NCBI RefSeq assembly: GCF_910592395.1
Contig: NC_088316.1
Coordinates: forward strand, 17,298,001 to 17,362,000
Source: Lineus longissimus
Lineage: Eukaryota; Nemertea; Pilidiophora; Heteronemertea; Lineidae
Direction: 5' to 3'
Length of the DNA stretch: 64,000 bases
A model generated the notes under the pieces. It saw nothing but the letters and a program-made list of their open reading frames with translations, had not been told where the DNA came from and searched no databases. Below, piece by piece: positions 21,860 through 32,560 of this stretch; position 1 is the first letter of the stretch, and the number at the start of each line of letters is the position of its first letter. Position numbers and translations under genes: made by a program.

Positions 21860-22105
21860 GGAAACAATCAACCTCTGCCAGCTGCTTATCTATTCAGATT
21901 GTGAAGGCCTTGACACAACATAAAAACTCTGACGCGAAACAACTACCCTCTGCCAGCTGGTTATCTGGTCAGGTTGGGAAGACCTTGACACAACCTAAAA
22001 ATTACACTAAGGTTACCGCTAATGAACTTTGGAGACGACAGGACAGCCTACGTAACAACCAACCTCTTCCAGCTGGATATCTGGTCAGGTTGGGAAGTCA
22101 TTGAC
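21860..22105. repeat. Diverged tandem repeat, about 3 copies
   Basis: The motif CCTCTGCCAGCTGGTTATCT followed by GGTCAGGTTGGGAAG and TTGACACAAC recurs at about 21869, 21947 and 22060. A lone fourth fragment sits at about 22799. The ORF across it is an artefact of the repeat. Confidence 0.65.
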
Positions 22106-22183
22106 ACAACTTCAAATGGTCATTTAGCTGTACAAGACAACTGATTTGGTTGTACCGTGGTAATCATCTCACAAGGACGGACA

Positions 22184-22200
22184 CCCCCCCCCCCCCCCCC
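22184..22200. repeat. Poly-C run (17)
   Basis: Uninterrupted C homopolymer. Length is likely variable in the genome or in the assembly. Confidence 0.9.
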
Positions 22201-22390
22201 ACCTCCATAGTCAAGGGGGCCGCAGGCGCGTTCCCGATTTTTCGGGAAAAGGGGGTTAATTTTCACTCTTGTTTCGGGGAAAAATCCCCGAAAAATCAAT
22301 AAAATAGGGGTGTTATTACTGCTATTTTCCCTTCAAAAACTGAAAATAGGGGTATATTTTCTCATGTTTTCCTTCCCTGGGTCTTCTGAG

Positions 22391-22558
22391 GATCCTCAGC
22401 AGCAAGGAGATGATGTTCAGGAACACGTTATGCATTTCCATGAAGATCCTGATGGGGATGTGAACTTTGCTGCTCCAGAAGTGCAGACCCACCTTAGACA
22501 TGTTGCTCAGGAAGCCCTTGATGATGATGAAGAGGAAACACAGCCTGCTATCACCAAG
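22391..22558 (+). CDS. Isolated acidic coding-like exon
   Basis: A 168-base open segment in phase 0/0 lies between a pyrimidine-rich acceptor (TCTTCTGAG) and a donor (AAG|GTATCA). It encodes 56 aa starting DPQQQGDDVQEH and ending in an acidic stretch (ALDDDEEETQPAITK). Its codon use contrasts with the surrounding low-complexity DNA (poly-C, AGGGGGT repeats). No partner exons or domain are recognised. It may be an exon of a gene in a repeat-filled intron region or an exon captured by a repeat. Confidence 0.35.
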
Positions 22559-22574
22559 GTATCAAACACAATCC

Positions 22575-22779
22575 TCGGGGTAGGGATCCAAGACTCCCTT
22601 CAATTAGGGGGGTAAGATCAAATCCTTCCTTCAAATAGGGGGTCAATTTCCTCACAAAAGCCCGCAAATAGGGGGTACAAAAAATGCTGTTTCCTTCCAT
22701 TAGGGGGTGATTTTAAAACTTGGGAACAAGCCTATGTACCCCCTAAATAAGGGGAGTTGGGGGGGGGGGGGGGGGGGGG
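22575..22779. repeat. AGGGGG-type repeats and poly-G run
   Basis: TTC(A)AATAGGGGG-type units recur at about 22600, 22635, 22665 and 22700, ending in an uninterrupted 21-G run at 22759-22779. Related AATAGGGGT units lie at about 22300-22350, so the acidic exon is enclosed by this family. Confidence 0.7.
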
Positions 22780-24065
22780 CGAGGACGGACAATAGAACAA
22801 CCAACCTCTGCCAGCTGGTTATCTGATCTCACGAGACTGGCAGTACACAATGATCGTGCCCCTGACCAAAAACGGCCCCAGGCAGCAGCTGGGCAGGCAA
22901 GATTGAGTTACTCCAAGTCCAAGTCTAGTGCCCGCCCGCCCCCCCCCCCCACTTTACTCTATTCTAGTCGCCAAAATTGGTCTCTCACGTCTCACATAAC
23001 GTCGAAATGATTCACCCATGTACTGGTACAGTACCTTGCATTTAGTGCTGCATCAGACGGGATTTGTAGGATGATCCTGGTACTTCATGTAAATTGAACA
23101 CTACAAGGCAAGATGTTGCACTGCACCTTCATTTAAAATAACATGCTGTAGGAATCGAATCGAACCTACCAAAGTACTACACCACCACCTCAAAAGACTT
23201 CACCCATATCGTGCCGCCCCCCCCCCTCCCCCCCCCCCCCCCCAAGTTGCTCCATGTATCCCCTCAACAACTCTATTGCATTCCGGCTGGCCGCAACCCA
23301 CCAACCTCAGATTTTACTTTTAAACGACAATAACAACGGATTGGGCAAGGAAAGTATCGGCGTGCCGCTTGATTCCAACTTTTATGAAAACCCGTTTGAT
23401 TTTCGTTTCTGCGTTTCGTTTCTGCGTTTCTGTGTTTCTGTTTCGTTTCTGTGTTTCTTGTTTTACAACTACCCTGCTCTTTACATATTATTTCTTTAAA
23501 TAAATCAAAAGCGTCCTTGCTTTGTTCACCATCCAAAGTGGCAATATTGGCAAATAGGGCCGGACAATCACGGGAAACCCATATATTATACATTTCTTTC
23601 TGAATAATTCTTACCGTGACCATTCTCCCGTGAAAGACAGTTGCTTACGTTACACAAAAATCCAAAAAAAATTGAGGGTCAACCATTGAACTTTTGAGAC
23701 ATGTTGAATTTTGCACAAATCAGCGAAAAACGCACCAACTGGCACTGGTCGTCATTTCAACACGGGACCGACGCACATTCCAAGTTCAGTGTACACATAC
23801 GTCGGCAACAACAGTAAAATGTGTCGTTTCTTGTTAGCCGCCTATTGAGTATAGTGCTCTTGATTCCAGAAACTCCAAAAAACATGTCTTTGCCAAGACA
23901 ACTGCTAAATTAACACTGGCGTACCAAGAAATCAATGATTTTTTAGAAACTACGGTTAGGGCTTGGCCGCGCATGAATACAAAAGTCCCTAATGAGACCT
24001 TAGTGTAACAAAAGATTTGAATTTGGATGTCAGCTTAACGGCCGCGTCGGAAGTAATGAAATCGA
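22780..24065. other. Stretch with no gene; homopolymers and a TTTCTG microsatellite
   Basis: Contains C runs at about 22935-22950 and 23217-23243, and a TTTCTG/TTTCGT microsatellite at about 23400-23460. No supported exon is seen. Confidence 0.5.
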
Positions 24066-25060
24066 CACTATATTACGGGTCATACTAAACAGCGTCCACC
24101 AGCGACCACCAGGTTTAAAGTCATCAAAATAAAATCTAATGGTCATAAACGAAATAAGCAGGACATTTTCCACACTTCCTGATCGTTTCATGACATGGTG
24201 CTTGATTAGCGAGTTGTTGTCTAAAATTTACCAGTGCCTACCACCCAGTCTGCGGAAATGTTGTAGTTGACTTGGAGGAAATGATAGCAGATAGGCCTAG
24301 GGCCTCCAATACGACAATCAAGATGTACAGACCGGGGGAGCTGGCTGGACGTACCCATAAGTCTTTGCGGTAGTCTCGCGCGTACCGGATATAACCTATC
24401 AAGCTTTTCTCCTTCAGAGAAATACTGCGTTGCGCTCAAGTGCCTTATAAGGCTGTGAACAAAATTAACGTTCGACCAATGAGAAAGCCACATTACCCTG
24501 CATACGAGGTTGGACGCGTGATCACTAAATGACAAGTAAAAATAGAATCAGACCACATGTTTCTATGTCAGAATGCTGCCGTTTGCGCTGTAGTACACGT
24601 GTGTTGTCCAAATTTTCGATTTCAAGCAAGTTTAAGGCCAACCTCGTGTCCACCAGACTAATGCATAATTGGCAGTTGAGCGCAACGCAGTATTTCTCTG
24701 AAGGAGAAAAGCTTGATAGGTTATATCCGGTACGCGCGAGACTACCGCAAAGACTTATGGGTACGTCCAGCCAGCTCCCCCGGTCTGTACATCTTGATTG
24801 TCGTATGGCGCAATACTACTGTACAGGAGCCTTGTGATTTTAGACAATATCTCCCTTATCTTACAGTGAAATGTCGTGAAATTTTCATGAAGTATGTTTT
24901 ATGGTGTACTTATTTCGTTTCTGGCTATTAAATTTTTTCTAAATACTAAATTTTCTGGCTACTAAATTTTATTTTGATTACTTTATACCTGACTTTAAAC
25001 CATGTAGGCGCGGGTGGGCGCTTGTGGACGCTGGTGGACCCTGTTTAGGATGACCGCTAT
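24066..25060. mobile_element. Large foldback element, about 1 kb imperfect palindrome
   Basis: Inner arms 24309-24439 and 24676-24806 are identical inverted copies over 131 bases around a 236-base centre. Outer parts also pair but have diverged: AAACAGCGTCCACCAGCG at about 24090 matches the complement of the GTCCACCAGCGTCC segment near 25030, and GGTTTAAAGTCA...AATCAAAATAAAAT and CGAAATAAG recur in the same order. No transposase is seen, so it is a non-autonomous foldback element. It ends about 40 bases before the start codon of the carboxypeptidase gene. Confidence 0.75.
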
Positions 25061-25097
25061 ATTGCACGTGACAGCATGAGATACTTGACAGGAACCA

Positions 25098-28000
25098 ATG
25101 CAATTATCAGATATGATCAGCCAACAAGCCACAATTTTCTCTCTCTTCAAATGGATCTGTGTTTTCATATCTGTAATTAGCATCAATGCTATTCAGATGA
25201 AACCAAAATTTCCTGTTCCACGACGGGAACATCAGCTTCAGGCAAAGTATAGTTACAAAACCTACTATTTTGAGCAAAAGGTAAGTAGGCCTACACTCCG
25301 TGTACATTTTTGCATATATTCATTCATTCATAATGCTTGGGGACTACCGGTATACACTTTTGAGTCTCGTGACTGAGTCATGTGTGTCAGTGGCCTACTC
25401 GTATACGTATCTTATTCTGTTGTCGATAACATTGTGAAAGCCTGTATACTACAGATAAAGTGGCAAGTTCCTACTCTTTGGATGGTTCTATTCATTAATT
25501 CTTAAGACACAGCCAGGCCCTAGCCTAGGCCCAGGCAAGGGCACTTCATGAATTGAAGAAATATGGTAGCTGTCTTCAAAATGGAAGACAAAAAGGTGTG
25601 CCGCATAGCCTAGTGGTTAACACTGGGCTACCACACAAATGGGCCCGGGTTCGATCACGGGAGAACCCAGGATTGTGCAGGAGCATCATAGCCTAGTGGT
25701 TGTGGGCACCATGCAATAGTTCACATATAAATGGCAGCAAATTATTTGAAATAGTTAATATTCAAAATTAAATGGAATATGTAATACGTAAGCTTCACGA
25801 TCCCGAGTTCGTACACATGAATCCACTTTTTGGACAATAATGGCACAACCTCCCTATTAAGGACACCTCTACATTACGGACACCAACGCCCAGTCCCGTG
25901 GATGTCCGCAATAGAGAGGTTGTACTCTATGTAGATGTATCTTTGAAGGTTTGAATCCTCCATATATTTTCAGGTTGATCATTTTGGTTTCTCAAACCTA
26001 GATAAATTTCGCATGAAATATCTGTATGCTGATCAGTACTGGGATAAACAGAATGGACCAATCTTCTTCTACGCTGGCAATGAAGGTGATATAGAAGTAT
26101 TCTGTGATAATACGGTGAGGTACCATCGGTGATCAAAACTTAGTTTGAAATTACCTGATGGTTTAGTTTTCTGTTTCAGTGATTGTACAGTAGCACTAAA
26201 CATACCTGATGGTTTAGTTTTCTGTTTCAGTGATTGTACAGCAGCACTTAACATAAACTCAGACAAAGTTCTGTCAATGCAGAGAGGCAGGATTATAAAG
26301 AAAGGAAGAGGAAAAGTTCACATACTTGGTTGTAATTCTATGAGAGGGAATTATGAAACTTGACTGTTGCACTCCTGTATTTTGAACCCAACCTGATAAC
26401 GGAAATTAAAAGTTCAAGTTCCTTCAGGATGTAACTCACTTTTTGATATATCTGATAAAGTACAAGAACCTTGAGCATTATGGTACCATAAATCAGATGT
26501 TTATTGCTCAGATTTTTCTGCTAAATTCTATGTTTCAGGGTTTTATGTGGGAAATTGCTCCAATCTTTAAAGCCCTGGTGATCTTTGCTGAACACAGATA
26601 CTATGGAAAGTCCATGCCATATGGGAAGGATTCTTACAAGGTTCGTTAATTTGGCTAAAAATCATGAAATATGATTTAGAACTAGAAGGCAATTGCTAAA
26701 TAACACAGTGCCCAATCATATGAATATATGATACTGGTTACAAGCCACAATAGATCTCTCCCCAAAATCTTTTCTAAAATTTGTTTTCAAGTCTCCTTTC
26801 TGGGTACTTTGGTCTTAGCAGTTGATGTTTCTTCATATTGAATTTCAGGATCCTGCTCATCTCCAGTACTTCACATCAGAACAAGCGCTAGCTGATTATG
26901 CTGTGTTCATCCGCAATATCACCAAAGATGCGGGCCGTAATAACCCGGTGATTGTTTTTGGGGGTAGCTACGGAGGGATGCTGGCTGCCTGGTTTAGGAT
27001 GAAGTACCCTCATCTTGTAGCTGGGTAAGCAGGAATCACTTGAGGATTTTTTGGTCATAATTTTTGAAAAACTAGATCAGGAGAGAAATATTTGAACAAG
27101 GTAGTATTGCAGAATAATTAGGCTTTCATGTATAAAGTTAAAAACATCAGTGTTTTGATGACAGCTTAAACCTCTTTTGAGAAATCTGATGATTGAAAAA
27201 TGTTAAAAATTGTGATGATGACAATTCATTTTTGTTACTTGTTCCTTGTTTCAGGGCCATTGCTGCTTCTGCCCCTATCTGGCAGTTCACGGGATTGACA
27301 GACTGTCACATGTTTAATAAAATCGTTACAGCTGATTATGAAGGTCACAGCAAGGCATGTGCTGATAACATCAGGAATACATGGGCTGTGATTAACAAGA
27401 ATGGTGCTACAGGTTCGTGCAATGTCATAATTGCTTCTTATCAATACATGTCACTGCTGGTAAAGGTGATAACTCTAGGTTTTGCATGTCATGGGGATTG
27501 AGTACAAAACAACCTTGGAAACATTTTGGATCCAAAGATCTTAAACACTCTCCGCTACAACTTGCCATAAGTTTCACATTTTTTTCAGAATGGCTTTTAG
27601 CAGCTTTTGCATCTAAACTCTTCACTTGTCTTTTCAGCTCAAGGACGACAGTTCTTGACAAATACTTTCAAGATGTGTAAAACTTTGTCCTCAACAAGTG
27701 ATGTTGAAGCTTTTAAGGCCTGGCTTTATGAGGTTTATGGTAACCTAGCAATGATCAACTATCCATATGCTACATCATTCCTGGAGCCAGTACCTGCCTG
27801 GCCTGTCATTGTAAGTAAATGTTCTCTCACTCCTGTCATACAATCTTTACCTCATAGTCCTGGCAGGACTCAATGTTATTGAAGATTGAGATGGTTGCTC
27901 CACGGACTCTTGCAGACAATCCTGAGAAAAGTCCAGGAGTGATTGTCTTTTCATAGTGCATGTCTTTTATTGAGACTTTATATTATACTGTGTTACTTGT

Positions 28001-28998
28001 AGCAATCCTCAGACCTCCTAATACTCATGTCAGCCCCTGGTGATATGGTGCATAACTTAATTCCAAGCCACTGAAGTCCTCCCTCTCTTTTTCTGTCGCA
28101 TTTGTTTTGATGATCTTTCCAATTTCAGGCCGCCTGTGATCAAATCTCGAGGAGCTCTTACAGTGAAGCAGATCTTATGAAAGCCCTCTTCAAGACTGTG
28201 TCCATTTACTTCAACTACACAGGCTCAGCCAAGTGCCTGAACATCAGCCAGCAAGCATCTGGATCTCTTAGTGATAACGGTTGGGACTTCCAGGTGTGGT
28301 TTTGTTGCTATTCTTTCATTTCATGAAGCATTTCTGAAGCACTGCCAAGCATCAGCCAAAATTCTAATCTTTTTGACGACACATTCAATTCAACTTCCCT
28401 GTCTTCCAGGCCTGCACTGAAATGGCAATGCCAATGTGTGCTGATGGTGTGACAGACATGTTTGAGCCTTCCCCATGGAACTTCTCCGCCTTCTCCGACG
28501 ACTGTTACAAGAGTTGGAAAGTACGACCCCAAAGGGACTGGGTCATCACCCACTATGCTGATAGAGACATTCGAGCAGCTTCAAATATTGTCTTCAGGTG
28601 AGACCTTTTGTATGGGGGAATTTATGACTCTTATCATCATATTGCCAAATTTTGAATCATTTGAAATTAATATCTTACACCATAAGATCCTTCTACATGT
28701 ACATACAACTCAGTAGTATTAAAATGATATGTTATGTGTTTTCATTTTCTCTTTATTTCTTTTCAGTAACGGCCAGCTTGATCCCTGGTCAGGTGGTGGT
28801 GTCCTGAAGACCGTTAATCCATCGCTTCCAACTCCCTTCATCGCAGAGGCTGCACATCATCTTGACCTTCGATCATCCAATCCAGCTGACCCAGTCTCCG
28901 TGCGGAAAGTTCGTCTGTTGGAGATGGCGAACATTCGCAACTGGATCAGTTACTGGAAGGAAGAACATTCTACAGTGCTGTACTTTAAGCCAACATAG
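25098..28998 (+). CDS. PRCP: Lysosomal Pro-X carboxypeptidase (S28 serine carboxypeptidase)
   Basis: Nine exons: 25098-25280, 25974-26114, 26539-26640, 26849-27024, 27255-27412, 27638-27810, 28129-28293, 28410-28597, 28767-28998. All phases agree and give 505 aa, close to the family length of about 500. An N-terminal hydrophobic segment ([18 protein letters not shown]) serves as signal peptide. Met6 is an alternative start. Landmarks: [33 protein letters not shown], the nucleophile in [11 protein letters not shown] (Ser182), Asp434 in [11 protein letters not shown] and His459/460 in AAHHLDL. The enzyme cleaves a C-terminal residue after proline at acid pH in lysosomes. DPP7 (dipeptidyl peptidase 2) is the close relative; the [10 protein letters not shown] region, [13 protein letters not shown] and the C-terminus (NIRNWI) favour PRCP. 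The exon 3 and 5 donors (GTTCGT) are unusual. Intron 1 carries a SINE and a small palindromic element. Confidence 0.93.
25596..25705 (+). repeat. tRNA-derived SINE in PRCP intron 1
   Basis: TAGCCTAGTGGTTAA (A box, 25606-25620) and CCGGGTTCGATCACGG (B box, about 25644-25660) are correctly spaced for a pol III promoter. A second partial A box (CATAGCCTAGTGG) follows at about 25687, so two head units may be joined. Confidence 0.65.
25842..25925. mobile_element. Short Tc1/mariner-like palindromic element in PRCP intron 1
   Basis: CAACCTCCCTATTAAGGACA at the left pairs with TGTCCGCAATAGAGAGGTTG at the right (17 of 20). The same AACCTC/GGACA-type end sequence occurs at about 31908-31962. It is a non-coding MITE-type element. 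Confidence 0.6.
26153..26254. repeat. 51-bp tandem duplication in PRCP intron 2
   Basis: Two near-identical 51-bp units beginning ACCTGATGGTTTAGTTTTCT. Each contains TTTTCTGTTTCAG, a good acceptor-like sequence. The true exon 3 acceptor is at 26538. Confidence 0.8.
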
Positions 28999-29586
28999 AG
29001 ACAAGGATCAGCATGTAGCAGCATTTCTATATAGGGACACCCTTGGGGGCCGACAGATAGCGTCCTGTATCAATGGGTCACCTGATTACCTTGGTCAAAT
29101 TGTATACTTGTCTGTGAAACCTGAATTCCTACCTGTGTCTCTCTACTTATCATTTGCTGTGACTTGTTATGTTCTCATGTCTTGAGCAGTTCTCTGCACT
29201 TGAGAGAGAATTATGAAGAAAAACCACAAAACTGCAACCAAAAAATGTACTTATCGCTTTTAACTACTCATTGCCCAGTCTAGCCTGCTGGTTCTACTGT
29301 TGATTATCCAAGGGGCATGGTCTTATGATTCAGATGTGCATATATGCGGATGGCTGACTTTGGTATCAGGTATACCACAGAAAGCAGTTTTTTTTATATC
29401 TCAAAATTTACCTCTAGTCTACCATAGGGAGAGGTTCTCTTCATCCTGGTGGTCTTTTGAGGACGAAGGCACAACCAGAATGTTGGTATAAAAGAAAGAA
29501 CTTTATTTTTGTGCTTGGAACAGATATTTGAAGACGATCATATGTAATTAATTGTGTTACATTTTGTAATGAATTGGTACCATGCC

Positions 29587-29592
29587 AATAAA
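29587..29592 (+). terminator. Poly(A) signal of PRCP
   Basis: AATAAA, 589 bases after the TAG stop. Another AATAAA lies about 37 bases further on. The stretch 28999-29610 is probably the 3' UTR. Confidence 0.55.
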
Positions 29593-29609
29593 TTGTATGT
29601 TTTATATAA

Positions 29610-30579
29610 AGAATATTCATATATTGAATAAAAACATTATCACACAAACTGTTATAGTTTGTCATTTTAGAACTGAAGGGAAAAGACCAAGAATATAACA
29701 ATGACAACCCTTCCTGGAACCAACCAGCTCCTCAACGACAGACATGTCTGCATTATAGATTCAGTTCTTCACTCTCCCTGAAGATGGCGACCGTGGGGAG
29801 TGGCCTACCGGTAATGTGTGCTTCGATCTGGATGGCCAAACATGAACAAGTCAAATTGTTAGATATTCATCTGCGTTGAATGCCTCTATATAACAGTGTG
29901 CCCAGTGTTTGTTATTTGATGATCCTTACCGCAGGGTTTTACTTCAGAATATACGTTTTGGGTAATCTTGGATCTCGGACCATTTGACCTAATTCGTTAT
30001 GCATCACACTCGCAGCTGAGTAACTGGCCCTGTGACCTCTCGTAGGCTCTGGAAACTTTGTTAAAGCATCCTCTCGAAACCTATATATATATACATATCG
30101 AATGTTTTAGAGCACCCTTGTGATCATCCAGGAACATGTTTTAAACTTCTCGATTATCAACTTAAAATATGGGAAGTGCTTTCAAATATCATTAGTGCCA
30201 GAAAACATGTTTGGATTTTGATTTATACCAGCCATTCGTAGTGAATGAGCAGGGAAAACCCGTCATGCCCATTTCCCAAAGACGGCAAATGACCCATAGC
30301 GGAGACTTTAGGACTGATAATCACCTCCGATAAGTCGGCATGCAAATGACCAGGAAAAACCTGATCGGGCAAATCATTTAAGCATACATGTAGTAAGATA
30401 CAAAAAGCAGAACGATATTTATTAGATATGTGTTCCACATGTACAGCTCTGTTGAAGCGAGTTGAATTGAATTCCAATCGAAGCCACTGTATCATGACAT
30501 TATACAGACTTTGAAAATATTTCTTTAGTACACCGTGAAAGATTTCGTGCCCAAACGTAAATGTAATAATAGAACTTTC
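29610..30579. other. Intergenic stretch between two convergent genes
   Basis: No gene is seen. It contains copy 2 of the dispersed 43-bp repeat (30301-30343) and AT-rich DNA. Confidence 0.5.
30301..30343 (+). repeat. Dispersed 43-bp repeat, copy 2
   Basis: Matches 14579-14621 with two mismatches over 43 bases, in the same orientation. Nothing outside the core is shared. Confidence 0.6.
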
Positions 30580-30585
30580 TTTATT
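30580..30585 (-). terminator. Poly(A) signal of the GM2-activator-like gene
   Basis: AATAAA on the minus strand (TTTATT on +), about 250 bases downstream of the TAA stop at 30834. Confidence 0.6.
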
Positions 30586-30833
30586 CGAAATATATATTTA
30601 CATGTACATCGTGTTCTAGTTTTTACAAGCTACAACAACGAAGCTTAATTGGCTTAATTAGTTCTTGGATGAGGAAATTCTAAAGGTCATATCCTTAGTA
30701 TAATTTATTCTTGGTATAATCAAATCAATTTCTTCATTTCAAAAACAATTGTGGTCCTTCCTGTTTAATAATTCCCATGTTTCTTGGCCGTACTCATTCA
30801 CCTGCAGCACTTTCTTCCCGTAATGCTTTGGGT

Positions 30834-32540
30834 TTAAAGCTTGAGGGTGAATTCGAGGTAAATACATCCTGCCTCTCGTCCCTTCGAACTCAGGTGGATC
30901 GTGATTTGGTAATCTCCACTTTCAAGCCAAGAGGGGACACTTTTGCCAGGCTTTTTCAACTTGAAGGTGGACTCCGGCAGATAGTAGTTTCCCTGAAAGG
31001 ATCGAAAAGGAACCGGTTGACAAAAAGATACTGGCGTTACAGGGTATTCAGATTGGCGTTGTCGGCCTTAATTACAGGCTCCAATAGGAACGGTTCGAGG
31101 AATTCTACACCCTCATGCCTTATACTCCCTTTATTTGCATCACGCAATGAAATCACGTTATTTCTATCAAAGTTGGTTACTATCATTATCTCAGTGCACA
31201 CAATGCTCATGATATCAATAGGAAGTTCGTGTCAGGTTTTGTAAATTCGGAGTGGGAACTCCAGAAAATATTTTCATGAGGAAGTTTGTCCATACATGTT
31301 TGTCTGCCCATTTGTAAGCGTTGTGCTCAAGGCTCTGTTGAAGGAAAGGAAGCAGTTTTATATATTCTCTCACTGCCCACGCAAATGCACTCTAATGAAA
31401 GATTTGAATGATGCCGATAGAGAACCTTTCGAGTCATTCTATAAGTTAGATTTACACACCTTGTTAAATGGACAATGGCATGGAATGCTATACTTGGGTA
31501 GCGGGTCAGGGCACGGCTTTCCCGGCTTCATTGGAATCATCTCGCAAACATCGTCGTAGGTGCAGGACCCTATCTTTTTATCAATGCATGGGATCCTGAT
31601 CCACTGACCAAATAACTTCTTCTTGATCAGCAAGTCACCCTTGTTAATGGAGAAGAGTGAATAAAACTAGCTAATAATCGTCAGTATCAGTATCAGCATT
31701 ACCGGCGTCGTATAACCCTGTTGGATTTTTGCCTGAGGTACATCTAGTCCACTACAGGCTGATGTCCACCTGTGTATTGCCTGACATATGGCTCAAGAGG
31801 CATTGTAAAATTACGATAGGTCTATTTGATTGTGCGAGCTTTTGAAAAAGAGAAGCACATAATATATACAGTTGAACGACACCCTCGGGACTGACAAGTG
31901 CTGTCCTTAATAGAGAGGTTGTCCTTGATAGAGAGGTGTCCGCTAAGGGAGGTTCCACTGTAAATAAACATTCTGAAACGGTTTGTTGAAGTTAAATATT
32001 GATTAGTATTCTTACCCTAATCGGCGCCTCAAGATTCTCCCGTACGACAGCCCCCACGGCCACATGGATGTCGCCTGGGACTCGGATAGGGTTCGGCGTT
32101 ATGGTCAGGTTGACTACTTGCCCCGTAGCGCTTCCACTTCCGCAGTTATGCCAGTTGGTCGTCAGAATGTGGCCTTGGTCCATGTGAGCAACATTCTGGA
32201 TGAATAAAATCACAGTAATGCTTCTCTTTTTTCTCTCAAAGGGACCTCAAAATGAAGAGTTTTCGGTTATTCTTGAAATTACATGTACTTCATATCTTCA
32301 TCATCCCAATCTATACTCGATATTATGTTTGCCGCGAAAAGGGTCTTGATAGCAGAATGTTAGCTCACATGTAAAAAAGATCGTGTCGCCTACCTCAACT
32401 TTCTTCACCAAATGATGCCTGAGAAAATCCAACTCCTGCTTCTCGTGCTGGAAGCGGAACCCATGCTTGGGGAACCAAACAGCCAGGGAACCTTCTGAGG
32501 CTAAAACAGCAACCACAAGAAGTGCCGTGAACCAAGTCAT
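30834..32540 (-). CDS. GM2A: GM2 ganglioside activator-like lipid-binding protein
   Basis: Four minus-strand exons, all phase 0: 32394-32540, 32016-32195, 31460-31639, 30834-30992, giving 221 aa to TAA. Residues 1-20 form a signal peptide (MTWFTALLVVAVLASEGSLA). Landmarks: NWHNCG, LTITPNPIRVPGDIHV, the cysteine-rich block IPCIDKKIGSCTYDDVC, PGKPCPDPLPKY, IPCHCPF, then SVPSWLESGDYQI and GREAGC. Eight cysteines (67, 127, 135, 141, 152, 163, 165, 212) match the number and closely match the spacing of vertebrate GM2A, which has four disulfides in a lipid-binding beta-cup. The vertebrate protein lifts gangliosides from membranes for hexosaminidase A in lysosomes. Invertebrate members are related but their lipid ligand is unknown. 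An acceptor-like TTTCAG stands about 19 bases before the ATG. Confidence 0.93.
31870..31965. mobile_element. MITE-like end sequence inside GM2A-like intron 2
   Basis: TCCTTAATAGAGAGGTTGTCC and GTCCGCTAAGGGAGGTTCCACTG share the AACCTC/GGACA inverted-repeat ends seen at 25842-25925. Two end-like segments lie head to tail here, so the copy is rearranged or partial. Confidence 0.45.
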
Positions 32541-32560
32541 GTTTTGGCTTCCGTAACTAC

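Noticed and set aside
21709-22104. 131-codon + ORF with internally repeated peptide
   Set aside because: It follows a diverged tandem DNA repeat. There is no splice context and no domain.
24221-24837. Two ORFs on opposite strands sharing about 43 identical residues
   Set aside because: The shared peptide is the translation of the identical 131-bp inverted arms, not a gene pair.
30777-31244. 155-codon + ORF
   Set aside because: It is antisense to the last exon of the GM2A-like gene, whose minus-strand reading is clearly the real one.
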